From Lachnospiraceae bacterium (GTDB lineage Bacteria > Bacillota > Clostridia > Lachnospirales > Lachnospiraceae), in contig SVEC01000001.1 in NCBI GenBank assembly GCA_015057555.1, positions 124,001 to 188,000 of the forward strand: DNA of 64,000 nt, given 5' to 3'. The notes under the pieces are model-generated. The model saw only the letters and a program-made list of their open reading frames with translations, did not search any database and was not told the DNA's origin. Within the stretch, counting starts at the first letter, position 1, and each line of letters opens with the position of its first letter. The translations under genes were made by a program, and so were the position numbers. This document shows, piece after piece, positions 51,700 to 61,230 of this stretch.

Positions 51700-52869
51700 A
51701 TGAGATTTCGTATGCCATCCTACTATAACAATTTCAAATGTATCGCTGACAAATGCCCAGATACCTGCTGCGCAGGCTGGGCTATTGCTATTGATGAGAA
51801 AACCTTGAAAGGCTACAAGGAAATGTCTGGCGAGGCAGGGGAATATGTAAGGGAAAAGGTTGATTTTGAAGAAGGTATATATAAGAGATGTGGCGAGCGC
51901 TGTGCATTCTTAAATGATTCCAATCTCTGTGATTTGATTATTAATCAGGGAGAGGATAAGCTGTGTAAAACCTGCACCAGATATCCTAGACATTTTGAGG
52001 AGTATGGTGACTTGGTGGAGGCCGCCCTTTCTATGTCCTGTCCTGTGGCAGCAGGGCTTATAATAGATAATCCGGATAGGGATATATTTAAGATAAGAGT
52101 TGATGAAACTAGAAATAAGGGGGAGAAGGTAGATGAGAGACTGCTTAATACACTCCTTAGAATTAGAAAGCGTATATTTGCCATAACAGGTGATAGAAGT
52201 AAGTCTATAGACCAGCGTATGCAGGAGATACTTCTTCTAGTGGATAAAATACAGCCACTTATATTTGATTATGAACGACTTGGGACAAAGCGTAAGCTTA
52301 ATATATTCTCTAAGAATATATTTTCCAATATAGATAGTATATTGATTAGGTTTCAGAAGAAGATGACTAAGCCGAGAAAAAAGGATAATAAGCTGGACTA
52401 TCAGCTTATGAAGGAATATATAGATATGTTCCTTGGCCTGGAAAATATTAATGAGGACTGGCCAAAGAATATGGGAGAGACTATAAGTCTTCTGTATCAC
52501 AGACATACCCAGGAGGAATATATAGAGCTAAAAAAGGAGTTCATATACTCTATTAAGGATAGAGAATATGAGTATGAGCATATCCTGAACTACTTTATAT
52601 ACACTTATTTTCTAGGTGGAATATATGATTACAATATCTTGGGTATGGTTAAGCTAGCAGTAGTCAGCACCCTTATTATAAGGGAGATGGGTATGGCTAG
52701 GTGGTTAGAGAATGATAAGCAGTTAACCATAGAACAGAAACTAAAATGTGCTTATTCCTACTCTAGACAGGTGGAGCATTCGGAGGATAATCAGCTTGCC
52801 TTTGAGGGAATATTGACAGCCCATCCAAAGTTTTCTACTGATAATATTATCTCCGTATTGAATATATAA
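51700..52869 (+). CDS. fliB: Flagellin lysine N-methylase-like protein
   Basis: A 389-residue cytoplasmic protein with the Cys-rich N-terminal signature of the FliB/YkgJ-like family: MPSYYNNFKCIADKCPDTCCAGW, then CGERCAFL..LCDLI and CKTCTRYPRHF, which likely bind an Fe-S or metal centre. FliB methylates lysines of flagellin in Salmonella. No flagellar gene is in this window, so either flagellar genes lie elsewhere or it modifies another protein. The start follows AAGGAG by 7 bp. It follows the island's right edge but its codon use resembles core genes. Confidence 0.82.
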   Translation: MRFRMPSYYNNFKCIADKCPDTCCAGWAIAIDEKTLKGYKEMSGEAGEYVREKVDFEEGIYKRCGERCAFLNDSNLCDLIINQGEDKLCKTCTRYPRHFEEYGDLVEAALSMSCPVAAGLIIDNPDRDIFKIRVDETRNKGEKVDERLLNTLLRIRKRIFAITGDRSKSIDQRMQEILLLVDKIQPLIFDYERLGTKRKLNIFSKNIFSNIDSILIRFQKKMTKPRKKDNKLDYQLMKEYIDMFLGLENINEDWPKNMGETISLLYHRHTQEEYIELKKEFIYSIKDREYEYEHILNYFIYTYFLGGIYDYNILGMVKLAVVSTLIIREMGMARWLENDKQLTIEQKLKCAYSYSRQVEHSEDNQLAFEGILTAHPKFSTDNIISVLNI

Positions 52870-52977
52870 ATCATTAAATATAATGAAAAAAATTGCAGGT
52901 TTAATAAGAATGGTGTAAAATGGTTTCTGCTATAAAATTTATGATTATGTAATTTGTATAAAACAAGAGGTATAAGA

Positions 52978-54114
52978 ATGGATAACGGTAGTAATTCAAT
53001 TTCCACAATTGATAATGGTGAAGCTGCAAGTAATAGATTCACACTGAAATGCCAGGTGATAATGACTATAATAGTTGCTTTGTCGGTTGTACTTAATATT
53101 TTAGACATTTTTATTATTCAGGATAAGCTTATGTATTACAGCTTAATTGGTGGTACTATATGTACTGTAATATCTGCGCTTGTTGTAAAATTCATGGCAG
53201 ACAAACCAATTACAAAATACATACTAATGATAATAATGGTGCTGTTTGTGACTGTTATAGGTTCATTTTTGACCTATCACATAGTACTGGTAAGTGTAAT
53301 ACCTATACTTTGTTCTGCGCAGTATAAGAATAACAAGTTAATTAATTTTTCTTATGTTATATCCGTAATTAGTATTTTTGCTATCGTAATGGCGGGATTT
53401 TACTTTGGGATTTGTGATGCTAATATGCTGGTTCTAACTAATCAGGTAAAGGATAATCATATCGATCCTATTACAGGTCAGTTTGTTTTGACTACTGTAA
53501 ATGCTAATCCATGGGGAACACTACCACTTTATTACGCACTGCCTAGATGCTTGGTGCTATTTGCTACAATTCCTATGATTAAGCACCTGTCAAATGTTAT
53601 TACTCAAAATGCCAGAAGAGAGACAGAGCTTAAAATATTGGGTGAGACAGATATGATGACTCAGCTATACAATAGAAATAAGTATCTTGAGTTGATTCAT
53701 GAGTACTATCCAAATGTTGATAATGTGGGAATTATGTTCTGGGATATTGACGGTTTGAAGAATGTTAACGACACTATGGGACATGATAGTGGAGATTATC
53801 TTATTACCGCAGTTACAAGTTCTATATTAGAGTTTACAAAGGATAGGTGTAAGGCATTTCGTATTGGTGGAGATGAATTTGTAATAATCGGGGAAAATCT
53901 TACCAGAGAAGATATAGGTGAGATGGTGGTTAATATACAAAGCTCTATAGATAAAAAGGATAAACTATCAAAGATTTCTATTTCGGCATCTGTGGGATAC
54001 GCAGTGGGTGCTGGCAAGGATATTGAGAAAATTGTAGCAGAAGCGGATGCGTGTATGTATAAAAACAAGCAGAATCATTATGAACTGCTCAAAAAAGAAG
54101 GAAAGGTTGAATAA
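52978..54114 (+). CDS. Membrane diguanylate cyclase (GGDEF)
   Basis: A 378-residue protein with about six membrane helices in the first ~215 residues and a GGDEF domain (about 220-378) making c-di-GMP from two GTP. The domain has LTELYNRN-like TQLYNRNKYL, FWDIDGLKNVNDTMGHDSGD and FRIGGDEFVII. The allosteric I-site RxxD before GGDEF is missing (Lys and Cys at the key positions), so product inhibition by that site is unlikely. ATG 52978 with AAGAGG before it is preferred over the upstream ATG at 52954. It shares a terminator with the opposing PHP gene. Confidence 0.92.
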   Translation: MDNGSNSISTIDNGEAASNRFTLKCQVIMTIIVALSVVLNILDIFIIQDKLMYYSLIGGTICTVISALVVKFMADKPITKYILMIIMVLFVTVIGSFLTYHIVLVSVIPILCSAQYKNNKLINFSYVISVISIFAIVMAGFYFGICDANMLVLTNQVKDNHIDPITGQFVLTTVNANPWGTLPLYYALPRCLVLFATIPMIKHLSNVITQNARRETELKILGETDMMTQLYNRNKYLELIHEYYPNVDNVGIMFWDIDGLKNVNDTMGHDSGDYLITAVTSSILEFTKDRCKAFRIGGDEFVIIGENLTREDIGEMVVNIQSSIDKKDKLSKISISASVGYAVGAGKDIEKIVAEADACMYKNKQNHYELLKKEGKVE

Positions 54115-54132
54115 TGACCTTTCCTTCTTTTT
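54092..54132. terminator. Bidirectional terminator between GGDEF and PHP genes
   Basis: A perfect 16-bp stem (54092-54107 with 54117-54132), 9-nt loop, A run on one side and T run on the other. The stem includes the end of the GGDEF gene. Confidence 0.88.
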
Positions 54133-54985
54133 ATTGTTCATTGATTTTGATTTGTTCTTTTATATTGTCCAACAGTCTCATAGGAATTCTCATTCCCCCA
54201 CGACCTATGCCCATTTTTATATTTGGCTTTATTACACCATGGAAGTCGGAGCCTCCTGAGTAGCCTAAATCAAGCTTTAATGCCATGGAACGTAGCTTGT
54301 CACTTTCGTAGCTGTTGTTAGATGAATGATAGGCTTCCAGTCCTGTCAGGCCTAATTCCTTAAGATATATTAATAATTCTTCAATTTGAGCATATCCTAA
54401 ATGATATAGTAGGGGATGTGCCAGATAAATAGCTTTAAAGTATTTTCTTAATATACCCATAGCTTTTTCACAGGTAATCTGTGGCTTAGGAAGATAATAT
54501 TTGCAGCCTATACCGATGTATTTTTTGAAGGCTACATCCTTTGTTTTACAGACGCCTTCCTCCACTAAAACTCTGGCAAAATGTGCTCTGGTAATTACAC
54601 TGTCAGGGTTTCCGTGAAGAAGCTTTTCCATGGTTATGTCTATACCGTCGGCTTGCATAAGCTCCACCATTTTTTTATTTCTGCCTTCTCGGGCTTCCTT
54701 AAGCTCATCTAAGTCCTTTTGAAGCTGTGGACTATCATAATCGCCATAGAACCCTAGTATGTGTATTTCCCGATTCTTGTAGTAGCAGGAAAGTTCTATT
54801 CCAGGAACTACTTCAAGGTCCTTGTCCTTAGTATATTCTAAAATCTCTGTCACTCCGTCCACTGTATCATGGTCTGTTAGGGCTATTGCCTTAAGACCCA
54901 TAGCTATAGCTTCGTCTGCAACCTCTCTTGGAGTGAGAGAACCATCAGATGCATTTGAATGTACATGTAAATCTACTAAATCCAT
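54131..54985 (-). CDS. PHP-domain phosphoesterase (TrpH/YciV-like)
   Basis: A 284-residue PHP metalloenzyme. Metal-binding motifs in order: DLHVHSNASDGSLTP, LTDHDTVDG, PGIELSCYY, and late LAHPLLYH and GGSDFHG. Family members hydrolyse 3',5'-nucleoside bisphosphates or trim RNA 5' ends (RNase AM). ATG at 54985 is preferred (GAGGAATT upstream), leaving out ten residues of a longer frame. It is convergent with the GGDEF gene. No partner gene is nearby; the substrate is inferred from family only. Confidence 0.9.
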   Translation of the reverse strand: MDLVDLHVHSNASDGSLTPREVADEAIAMGLKAIALTDHDTVDGVTEILEYTKDKDLEVVPGIELSCYYKNREIHILGFYGDYDSPQLQKDLDELKEAREGRNKKMVELMQADGIDITMEKLLHGNPDSVITRAHFARVLVEEGVCKTKDVAFKKYIGIGCKYYLPKPQITCEKAMGILRKYFKAIYLAHPLLYHLGYAQIEELLIYLKELGLTGLEAYHSSNNSYESDKLRSMALKLDLGYSGGSDFHGVIKPNIKMGIGRGGMRIPMRLLDNIKEQIKINEQ

Positions 54986-55122
54986 AATTAATTCCTCTTT
55001 TCTGGTTATTATCATAACAAATGATTAATTTAAAAACAACAATACTTGTCTATATTTTTTGTTGACTTGGATAGAATAATTCTTGTAAGATAAATATAAA
55101 TTTAATGCAAGGAGATATACTT

Positions 55123-55719
55123 ATGAATGCAATATTAGAGTGGGATGCCAGTGTACTATTGTGGATACAGGAAAATATGAGAACAGACCTTATGACTACT
55201 ATTATGAAGGCTATAACCAGACTGGGAGATGGTGGATGCTTGTGGATAGTTTTAGCTATAGTTTTACTAGTCTTAAATAAAACTAGAAAGGTAGGAGCAG
55301 CGTCAGCCCTTGCCCTTATTATTACCTTTGTAACAGTAAATCTTGGTATAAAAAATGCAGTAGCACGAATTAGACCCTATGAGGTTATAGATGGGCTTAC
55401 AAATCTGGTGGGAAAGCAATCGGATTTTTCCTTCCCTTCAGGTCATTCTGCTCACGCATTTGCAGTTGGTGTAGTTATACTTATTATGATGCCTAAGAAA
55501 ATAGGGGTACCTATATTTGCAATTTCTATACTGATGGCCTTCTCCAGACTCTATGTTGGAGTTCATTATCCTACAGATGTTATTGCAGGCGTTGTGCTTG
55601 GAACAATAATAGCATTCCTAAGTGTGACTATAATTAATAAAATATGCCAGCTCTGGAACAAGAGAAATAAAGCTATTGAGGAAGAGGAAAAGCAAGAGGA
55701 AGCGTTGCAGGATATGTGA
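55123..55719 (+). CDS. PAP2-family membrane phosphatase
   Basis: A 198-residue integral membrane phosphatase with about five helices. The three PAP2 motifs are KNAVARIRPY, FPSGHSAHA and SRLYVGVHYPTDVIAG, with catalytic His residues in the last two. Likely substrates are undecaprenyl pyrophosphate (BcrC-like) or phosphatidate. The acidic cytoplasmic C-tail (EEEEKQEEALQDM) is a local feature. ATG 55123 has AAGGAGA seven bases upstream. A small SCP2 gene and a WYL regulator follow on the same strand. Confidence 0.92.
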   Translation: MNAILEWDASVLLWIQENMRTDLMTTIMKAITRLGDGGCLWIVLAIVLLVLNKTRKVGAASALALIITFVTVNLGIKNAVARIRPYEVIDGLTNLVGKQSDFSFPSGHSAHAFAVGVVILIMMPKKIGVPIFAISILMAFSRLYVGVHYPTDVIAGVVLGTIIAFLSVTIINKICQLWNKRNKAIEEEEKQEEALQDM

Positions 55720-55765
55720 CGTTAAGGTATAATGTTTATATCATAATATGAAAGGGGAATTAATT

Positions 55766-56083
55766 ATGACCTACGAAGAAATCGTTGAAAAGGTAAGAGA
55801 AAGATTAAAAGACGCTGACACTAGTAAGGTGGATGGTTTCCTTGCAATTCAGGTTAATATTACAGAGGAGGGTGCTGGTGCATTTTACGTAGAGGTTAAG
55901 GATGGTAAGCTTTCAGTTGAACCTTACGAGTATTATGACAGACAGGCACTTATTACTATGAAGTCAAAGAACTTTATTAAGCTTATGGAGGGCAAGCTTG
56001 ATCCGGTGGCTGCATTTACACTTGGTAAGCTTAAGATTGATGGAAGTATAGAAAAGGTATTGGAGTTCGGTAAGTTACTATAA
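55766..56083 (+). CDS. SCP2 sterol-binding-domain protein
   Basis: A 105-residue single-domain SCP2 protein that would bind a lipid in a hydrophobic groove. It shows VNITEEGAGAFYVEVKDGKLSVE and the closing block FIKLMEGKLDPVAAFTLGKLKIDGS typical of the family. ATG 55766 has AAAGGGG 8 bp upstream; the earlier ATG at 55748 is not needed. Ligand unknown; PAP2 phosphatase next door makes a lipid-related role plausible (inference). It lies 11 bp ahead of the WYL gene. Confidence 0.9.
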   Translation: MTYEEIVEKVRERLKDADTSKVDGFLAIQVNITEEGAGAFYVEVKDGKLSVEPYEYYDRQALITMKSKNFIKLMEGKLDPVAAFTLGKLKIDGSIEKVLEFGKLL

Positions 56084-56094
56084 GAGGATAGGGT

Positions 56095-57090
56095 ATGGCA
56101 AAATCTGAGAATCAAAAACTAAAGATGATTTATCTTATGGATAAATTTATGAAGGACACCGATGAGGAACATGGTATCACTGTTAAGGAGATGATAGAGT
56201 ACCTAGAGAAGAATAATATAGGTGCAGAGAGAAAATCCATATATGATGATGTGGCCCGTCTTCAGGATTATGGTCTTGATATAATATCAGAAAAGGTAGG
56301 TAGAGAAACCTACTATAAGCTGGTAAGTAGAGAATTTGAGTTGGCGGAGCTAAAGCTTTTGGTGGATTCAGTTCAGTCTTCTAAGTTTATTACAAAAGCT
56401 AAGACCAATGAGCTGATTAAGAAGATAGAAGGGTTAACCAGTAAGTATCAGGCAGGAAGTCTTCAACGTCAGGTATATGTTATTAACAGAGTGAAGAACC
56501 CTAACGAGAAGATATATCACTTTGTGGATGCACTTCATGAGGCTATTCACAATAGAGATATGATTACATTTCAGTATGGTGTTTGGAATACAAAAAAACA
56601 GCTGGTTCCTAAGCATGGAGATGAAAAAACTTATGTTATAAGTCCTTGGGCGCTTAGCTGGTTTGAGGAAAACTATTATCTCATAGGATATGACCATGAT
56701 GCCGGTAAGGAAAAACACTTCAGGGTGGATAAGCTCTTGAAATTAGACAGATGTAAGGATTCCTCTAACTTTGTAGCCAAGCCTTCGGATATGGATATTG
56801 CAAGCTACAATAGTAGAATATTTGGAATGTTTGGTGGAGAGCCGGTGAGTGTCAAATTGAAGGCGGATAACTCTTTGGTGGGTGTTGTTTTAGATCGATT
56901 TGGTAAGAATATTAATGTTATACCGGTTCCAGGAGAGGATGCATTTACTGCAAATGTGGATGTGACCATTAGTCAACAGTTTATAGGCTGGTTAATCGGC
57001 TTAGGAGACAAGGTGCAGGTGGTTTCACCAGATGAAATTCGTCAGAAGGTTAAGGAGTCCTTAGAGGATATATTAAAACTTTACAAATAA
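56095..57090 (+). CDS. WYL-domain transcriptional regulator
   Basis: A 331-residue regulator. N-terminal HTH_11-type winged helix (about 5-75; GITVKEMIEYLEKNNIGAERKSIYDDVARLQ), then a WYL domain (about 140-225; YVISPWALSWFEENYYLIGYD) which binds ligands such as nucleotides or oligonucleotides in characterised members, and a C-terminal WCX-like extension. The target is unknown. It overlaps no neighbour but follows the SCP2 gene by 11 bp. A terminator shared with hslO follows. Confidence 0.92.
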   Translation: MAKSENQKLKMIYLMDKFMKDTDEEHGITVKEMIEYLEKNNIGAERKSIYDDVARLQDYGLDIISEKVGRETYYKLVSREFELAELKLLVDSVQSSKFITKAKTNELIKKIEGLTSKYQAGSLQRQVYVINRVKNPNEKIYHFVDALHEAIHNRDMITFQYGVWNTKKQLVPKHGDEKTYVISPWALSWFEENYYLIGYDHDAGKEKHFRVDKLLKLDRCKDSSNFVAKPSDMDIASYNSRIFGMFGGEPVSVKLKADNSLVGVVLDRFGKNINVIPVPGEDAFTANVDVTISQQFIGWLIGLGDKVQVVSPDEIRQKVKESLEDILKLYK

Positions 57091-57092
57091 AA

Positions 57093-57125
57093 CAAGAGGC
57101 TATTATTAACCATAATAGCCTCTTG
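57093..57125. terminator. Bidirectional terminator between WYL and hslO genes
   Basis: A 14-bp stem (57093-57106 with 57112-57125), 5-nt loop, with A residues to the left and CTTTTA to the right. Confidence 0.85.
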
Positions 57126-57132
57126 CTTTTAT

Positions 57133-57999
57133 TTATTTTGCAAGTCCTGTTTTAAGTAGCTTAAGCAACTCCTCAGGGGAGAATATATATTTTGTACGGC
57201 AGAAATCACATACAACCTCTACTGGTTGATTTTCCTCTATCATATCTGCTATTTCCTTTCTGCCCATACTTATAACTGCTTTTTCTACTCTGTCCTTGCT
57301 ACAGTCGCAGCAGTAGTTACATGGGAGGGTGTCAGTTATTACTGTATCGTAGCCGTCAAATAATTTATTTATGATTTCTTCTACAGAAAGTCCTTTTTCC
57401 ATAAGGTCGGTAAATGAGAAATTCTCTAGACGTTTTTCTAAGTCAGCGATAAGCTTTTCTTCTGCAAATGGCATAAGCTGAACGATAAATCCACCAGCAC
57501 TTGATACGGTTGTGTCAGCGTTTTGTAAAACCCCGAGAGCTACAGATGAAGGGATTTGCTCGCTAGTTACAAAGTAGTATGTCAAATCCATGGCTATTTC
57601 ACTACTAACTAGGTGGGTTTGTCCTACATATGGCTCCTTAAGGCCGATATCCTTAATAACACTCATAACACCAAGGTCAATAGCCTTTGCCACATCCTTG
57701 GCTGGAAGCATAACCTGAGCCTCGCTTACATAGCCTTTTACGTTTCCCTTTGAATCTGCAGATATAAGTAATCCCTGAATAGGTCCCTGGCACTGGATTC
57801 TAATAGTGAGAGTGTCTGTATCATTCTTACACATTGCGCCCATAAGAGCACCGCCCATAAGAAGTCTTCCTAATGCATTGGTTACTACAGGGCTGGTATT
57901 ATGCGTAATTCTAGCCTTTTCTACAGTTTCTGTGGCATTACAGGCAAAGAATCTAACTTGATTATTTGCAGCCATCCCTCTAATTATATAATCTGACAT
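57133..57999 (-). CDS. hslO: Redox-regulated chaperone Hsp33
   Basis: A 288-residue cytoplasmic holdase activated by oxidation. The N-terminal domain shows RFFACNATETVEKAR and GRLLMGGALMGAM; the C-terminal zinc domain has CNYCCDC (about 236-242) and later CDFC (about 271-274), holding Zn when reduced. The extra Cys in CNYCCDC lies beside the usual CxC. Length is normal. On its strand GGAGG precedes the ATG. The methyltransferase gene is 21 bp upstream on the same strand, so the two are probably co-transcribed. Confidence 0.95.
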   Translation of the reverse strand: MSDYIIRGMAANNQVRFFACNATETVEKARITHNTSPVVTNALGRLLMGGALMGAMCKNDTDTLTIRIQCQGPIQGLLISADSKGNVKGYVSEAQVMLPAKDVAKAIDLGVMSVIKDIGLKEPYVGQTHLVSSEIAMDLTYYFVTSEQIPSSVALGVLQNADTTVSSAGGFIVQLMPFAEEKLIADLEKRLENFSFTDLMEKGLSVEEIINKLFDGYDTVITDTLPCNYCCDCSKDRVEKAVISMGRKEIADMIEENQPVEVVCDFCRTKYIFSPEELLKLLKTGLAK

Positions 58000-58020
58000 T
58001 TTGTTTCCTCCGTTATATGG

Positions 58021-58794
58021 TTATTTGCCACATTCTCTGGCAATTATATATATTCTTTCGCATTCTTCGGTTGCTTCGTCTCTTGTAAATGCGTCGTAAG
58101 TTGCTACAAGCTCTAGACCAGACCTTTCGATTAAGCATTTCATTTCATCTAAAGTATATCCACGTTGTAGATGAAGCTCCTCGTATTTTCTAAATAGCCC
58201 AGCGTCATCTCCGCTACCTTCGGATTCTTTTACGAACAAACTAAGGGCAAGTTCGTTAATATTTTCATTATCATCATAGAAATTATCCCAGATAAAGCTA
58301 ATATCATCTCTGTCCTCAGCAATGGTAGCATCTGCCACAATTTCCTTATAGTAATACCTAGGATGGAAGTCGAATATAAATATACCCTTTGGGTCTAGGT
58401 AATTATTCACTAAATTAAACACTTGAAGCAAGTCTTCTGATTCAGTAATATAGTTCACGCTATCGCAAAGACTTACTACAGCTTTAACTGTACCGTATAA
58501 TTCAAACTCCCTCATATCTTGAAGAAGATAAAGTGAGCTAGAACCATTTTCTGCCTTCTTTACGTTGGCGATATCAAGCATGGCATCAGCATTATCAATA
58601 CCAATCATATCATAGCCAGCCTTAGCCATAAGTTCTGTAATATTTCCAGTGCCACAGCCTAGCTCAGCAACTATACCATCTTCTATATTAAATTCCTTAA
58701 GTAAGCCGTGTAGATACTTAAACCACTCCTCGTAAGGAATATTATCCATAAGCTGGTCGTACACGCTGGCAAAATTAGAATAAGCCTCCTGCAT
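58021..58794 (-). CDS. SAM-dependent class I methyltransferase
   Basis: A 257-residue cytoplasmic methyltransferase. SAM-binding motif I is VAELGCGTGNITELMA at about residue 40, motif post-I MIGIDNADAML, and further SLCDSVNYI and FIFDFHPRYY. The ATG at 58794 is preferred because AGGAGG lies 6 bp before it; the frame could start 63 bp earlier without a ribosome site. It resembles proteins annotated as class I methyltransferases in Clostridia; the substrate is not known. It is the first gene of the unit with hslO, divergent from ychF. Confidence 0.87.
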   Translation of the reverse strand: MQEAYSNFASVYDQLMDNIPYEEWFKYLHGLLKEFNIEDGIVAELGCGTGNITELMAKAGYDMIGIDNADAMLDIANVKKAENGSSSLYLLQDMREFELYGTVKAVVSLCDSVNYITESEDLLQVFNLVNNYLDPKGIFIFDFHPRYYYKEIVADATIAEDRDDISFIWDNFYDDNENINELALSLFVKESEGSGDDAGLFRKYEELHLQRGYTLDEMKCLIERSGLELVATYDAFTRDEATEECERIYIIARECGK

Positions 58795-58977
58795 AGGGCA
58801 CCTCCTGATTACTTGGATATTATATGATAAATTACCTTTAAAATCAACATAACTCATTCTTTCAATTTATTATTTTCTGCAGAATTTATTAGTGGAAAAA
58901 TTGCGTACATTGTTGTATAATAATAAAAGTTATGCAGACGCATATGTAAGATTTAGGGAAAAAGAGGTTAACATAAC

Positions 58978-60075
58978 ATGAAATTGGGAATCGTGGGATT
59001 ACCTAACGTAGGTAAAAGTACATTATTTAATTCATTAACAAAGGCAGGTGCAGAGTCAGCTAACTATCCATTCTGTACTATCGATCCAAATGTGGGAATA
59101 GTACCAGTACCGGATAAGAGATTGGACGAGCTTACTAAGATGTATAACTCAGCTAAGACTACACCAGCTGTCATAGAATTTGTTGATATTGCAGGACTTG
59201 TAAAGGGTGCTTCAAAGGGTGAGGGACTTGGTAACCAGTTCTTGTCAAACATTAGAGAAACAGATGCTATCGTTCATGTGGTTAGATGCTTTGAGGATTC
59301 AAATGTTATCCACGTAGATGGTTCTGTGGATCCTATAAGAGATATAGAGACTATTAATATTGAGCTTATCTTTGCAGATATTGAGGTTCTTGAGAGAAGA
59401 ATGGCTAAGACTGCTAAGGGTGCTAATAATAACAAGGCTCTTGCTAAGGAGCTGGAGCTTCAGAAGAAGATAAAGGCTCATCTTGAGGAAAGTAAGCTTG
59501 CTATAACCTATGAGACAGATGATGAGGATGAGATAAAGTGGCTTAAAGAGTATAATCTTCTTACAGGAAAGCCGGTTATATTTGCAGCAAATGTGTCAGA
59601 GGATGAGTTGGCAGATGACGCAGCTACTAATGAATATGTAGCTAAGGTTAAGGCTTACGCTGCAGAGTTTGGTAGTGAGGTGTTCGCTGTTTGTGCTCAG
59701 ATTGAGCAGGAGATATCAGAGCTTGACGATGATGAGAAGCAGATGTTCCTAGAGGATCTTGGAGTAAGCGAGTCAGGCTTGGACAAGCTTATTAAGGCAA
59801 GCTACTCACTTCTTGGACTTATTAGTTATCTTACATCAGGAGAGGATGAGACTAGAGCTTGGACTATTACTAAGGGAACTAAGGCTCCACAGGCAGCAGG
59901 TAAGATTCATACGGATTTCGAGAGAGGCTTTATCAAGGCTGAGGTTGTGGCATATGATGCTCTTATGGAGAGCGGAAGCATGCTTGCGGCTAAGGAGAAG
60001 GGGCTTGTACGACAGGAAGGTAAGGAGTATGTTGTTCAGGATGGGGATGTAATCCTGTTCAAGTTTAATGTATAA
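58978..60075 (+). CDS. ychF: Redox-regulated ATPase YchF/OLA1
   Basis: A 365-residue P-loop NTPase of the OBG family that prefers ATP. Motifs are GLPNVGKSTLF (P-loop), DIAGLVKGASKGEGLGNQFL (G3), the FAANVSE G4 variant (NxxE rather than NKxD, the ATP signature) and a C-terminal TGS domain with GFIKAEVVAYDALM. It is ribosome-associated and linked to stress in studied bacteria. A putative promoter with TATAAT at 58916 precedes it. The lgt gene follows 14 bp later. Confidence 0.96.
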   Translation: MKLGIVGLPNVGKSTLFNSLTKAGAESANYPFCTIDPNVGIVPVPDKRLDELTKMYNSAKTTPAVIEFVDIAGLVKGASKGEGLGNQFLSNIRETDAIVHVVRCFEDSNVIHVDGSVDPIRDIETINIELIFADIEVLERRMAKTAKGANNNKALAKELELQKKIKAHLEESKLAITYETDDEDEIKWLKEYNLLTGKPVIFAANVSEDELADDAATNEYVAKVKAYAAEFGSEVFAVCAQIEQEISELDDDEKQMFLEDLGVSESGLDKLIKASYSLLGLISYLTSGEDETRAWTITKGTKAPQAAGKIHTDFERGFIKAEVVAYDALMESGSMLAAKEKGLVRQEGKEYVVQDGDVILFKFNV

Positions 60076-60089
60076 AAAGAGGTATTATT

Positions 60090-61025
60090 ATGGGTGATAT
60101 AAGATTTCCGGGCTTGGGAATACATTTGAAAGATGTGCCAGAAAGCTTCAATTTATTTGGACTTGAGGTTAAGTTGTATGGATTTGTAATAGCTATAGGA
60201 TTTATATTAGCATATATAGTTGCTACTAAGGAAGCTAAGCGTACAGGACAGGATGATGAGATTTATGTGGACTTTATGCTTTGGATGATAATTCCAGCCA
60301 TTTTAGGAGCAAGATTGTATTATGTGTTATTTAGCTTAGATAGCTATATAGAACCAGGAAAAGGCTTTTGGCAGACTTTTAAAGATATTATAAATATTAG
60401 ACAGGGCGGTCTTGCTATATATGGTGGTATTATAGCTGCGGTTATAGTAGCTATAATATTCTGCAGGAAAAAGAAGGTTAGCATTAAGCTTATGGCTGAT
60501 ACAGCTGCTATGCCTTTACTTATTGGTCAAATAGTTGGACGCTTTGGTAACTTCTTTAACAGAGAGGCTTTTGGCGATTATACAGATTCCTTCTTTAGAA
60601 TGTGCTTGCCTGTTAGCTATTTTAATGGCAATGGAAGCATAAACGGTTTGAGGGAGCAGGGTATTATCAATGAAGCCATGGTTAGCAACCCGGTTTATTT
60701 TGATAACGCAGCGTGGATAAGTGTACATCCCACTTTCTTATACGAGGCTTTATGGAATCTGGGATTGCTCCTTGTAATATTCTTCTACAGAAAGAATAAG
60801 AAATTTGATGGAGAGTTAGGTCTTCTGTATGTATGGGGATATGGCTTGGGAAGAGTATGGATTGAGGCGCTTAGATCGGATTCCCTTATGGTTCCGGGTA
60901 TAAATATGAAGGTATCACAGCTTGTTGCAGCGGTATGTGTGCTAGTGGCATCTGTGATAATAGTAAAAAAGAGATTTGACTATGTTAAAGAAATGGCATC
61001 TGAAAAGGAAACTAAGAAAAAATAA
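60090..61025 (+). CDS. lgt: Prolipoprotein diacylglyceryl transferase
   Basis: A 311-residue membrane enzyme that adds diacylglycerol to the lipobox Cys of prolipoproteins, such as the array at 0-6 kb and PotD. It has about seven helices, the IRQGGLAIYGG segment, and the signature GRFGNFFNREAFG with the essential Arg and Asn. The C-terminus WIEALRSDSLMVPGI also matches. AAAGAGG precedes the start. It follows ychF closely and ends before a repeat-rich gap leading to the dcw cluster. Confidence 0.95.
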   Translation: MGDIRFPGLGIHLKDVPESFNLFGLEVKLYGFVIAIGFILAYIVATKEAKRTGQDDEIYVDFMLWMIIPAILGARLYYVLFSLDSYIEPGKGFWQTFKDIINIRQGGLAIYGGIIAAVIVAIIFCRKKKVSIKLMADTAAMPLLIGQIVGRFGNFFNREAFGDYTDSFFRMCLPVSYFNGNGSINGLREQGIINEAMVSNPVYFDNAAWISVHPTFLYEALWNLGLLLVIFFYRKNKKFDGELGLLYVWGYGLGRVWIEALRSDSLMVPGINMKVSQLVAAVCVLVASVIIVKKRFDYVKEMASEKETKKK

Positions 61026-61040
61026 TGTTTTTAATGCTAG

Positions 61041-61124
61041 GTGAGTGTTGATAAAAGCTGAGTGGATGTTGGTAAAAACTCGGTGGAGGCTGGAAAAAGT
61101 CCAGTGGATGTTGAAAAGCAGTTG
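61041..61124 (+). repeat. 21-bp imperfect tandem repeat after lgt
   Basis: Four 21-bp units start at 61041, 61062, 61083 and 61104, each beginning GTGR and containing a TTGRTAAAA-like or CTGGAAAAA-like core. The TGG steps recur about every two helical turns. There is no plausible gene here. It may be related to the TGGG boxes nearer mraZ. Confidence 0.6.
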
Positions 61125-61200
61125 ACATAATTTCGAAATTGAATAAAAATATACAAAATAGACAAAGAACAAACGGGTGTTTTGTGTATAACATACAAAG

Positions 61201-61230
61201 AGGAAATGCAAAGAAAGTCTTGCATTTCCT
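61201..61230 (+). terminator. Terminator-like hairpin before mraZ
   Basis: An 11-bp perfect stem (61201-61211 with 61220-61230), followed by TTATTTA. It probably ends the ychF-lgt transcript; the right arm overlaps the -35 of the mraZ promoter. Confidence 0.6.
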
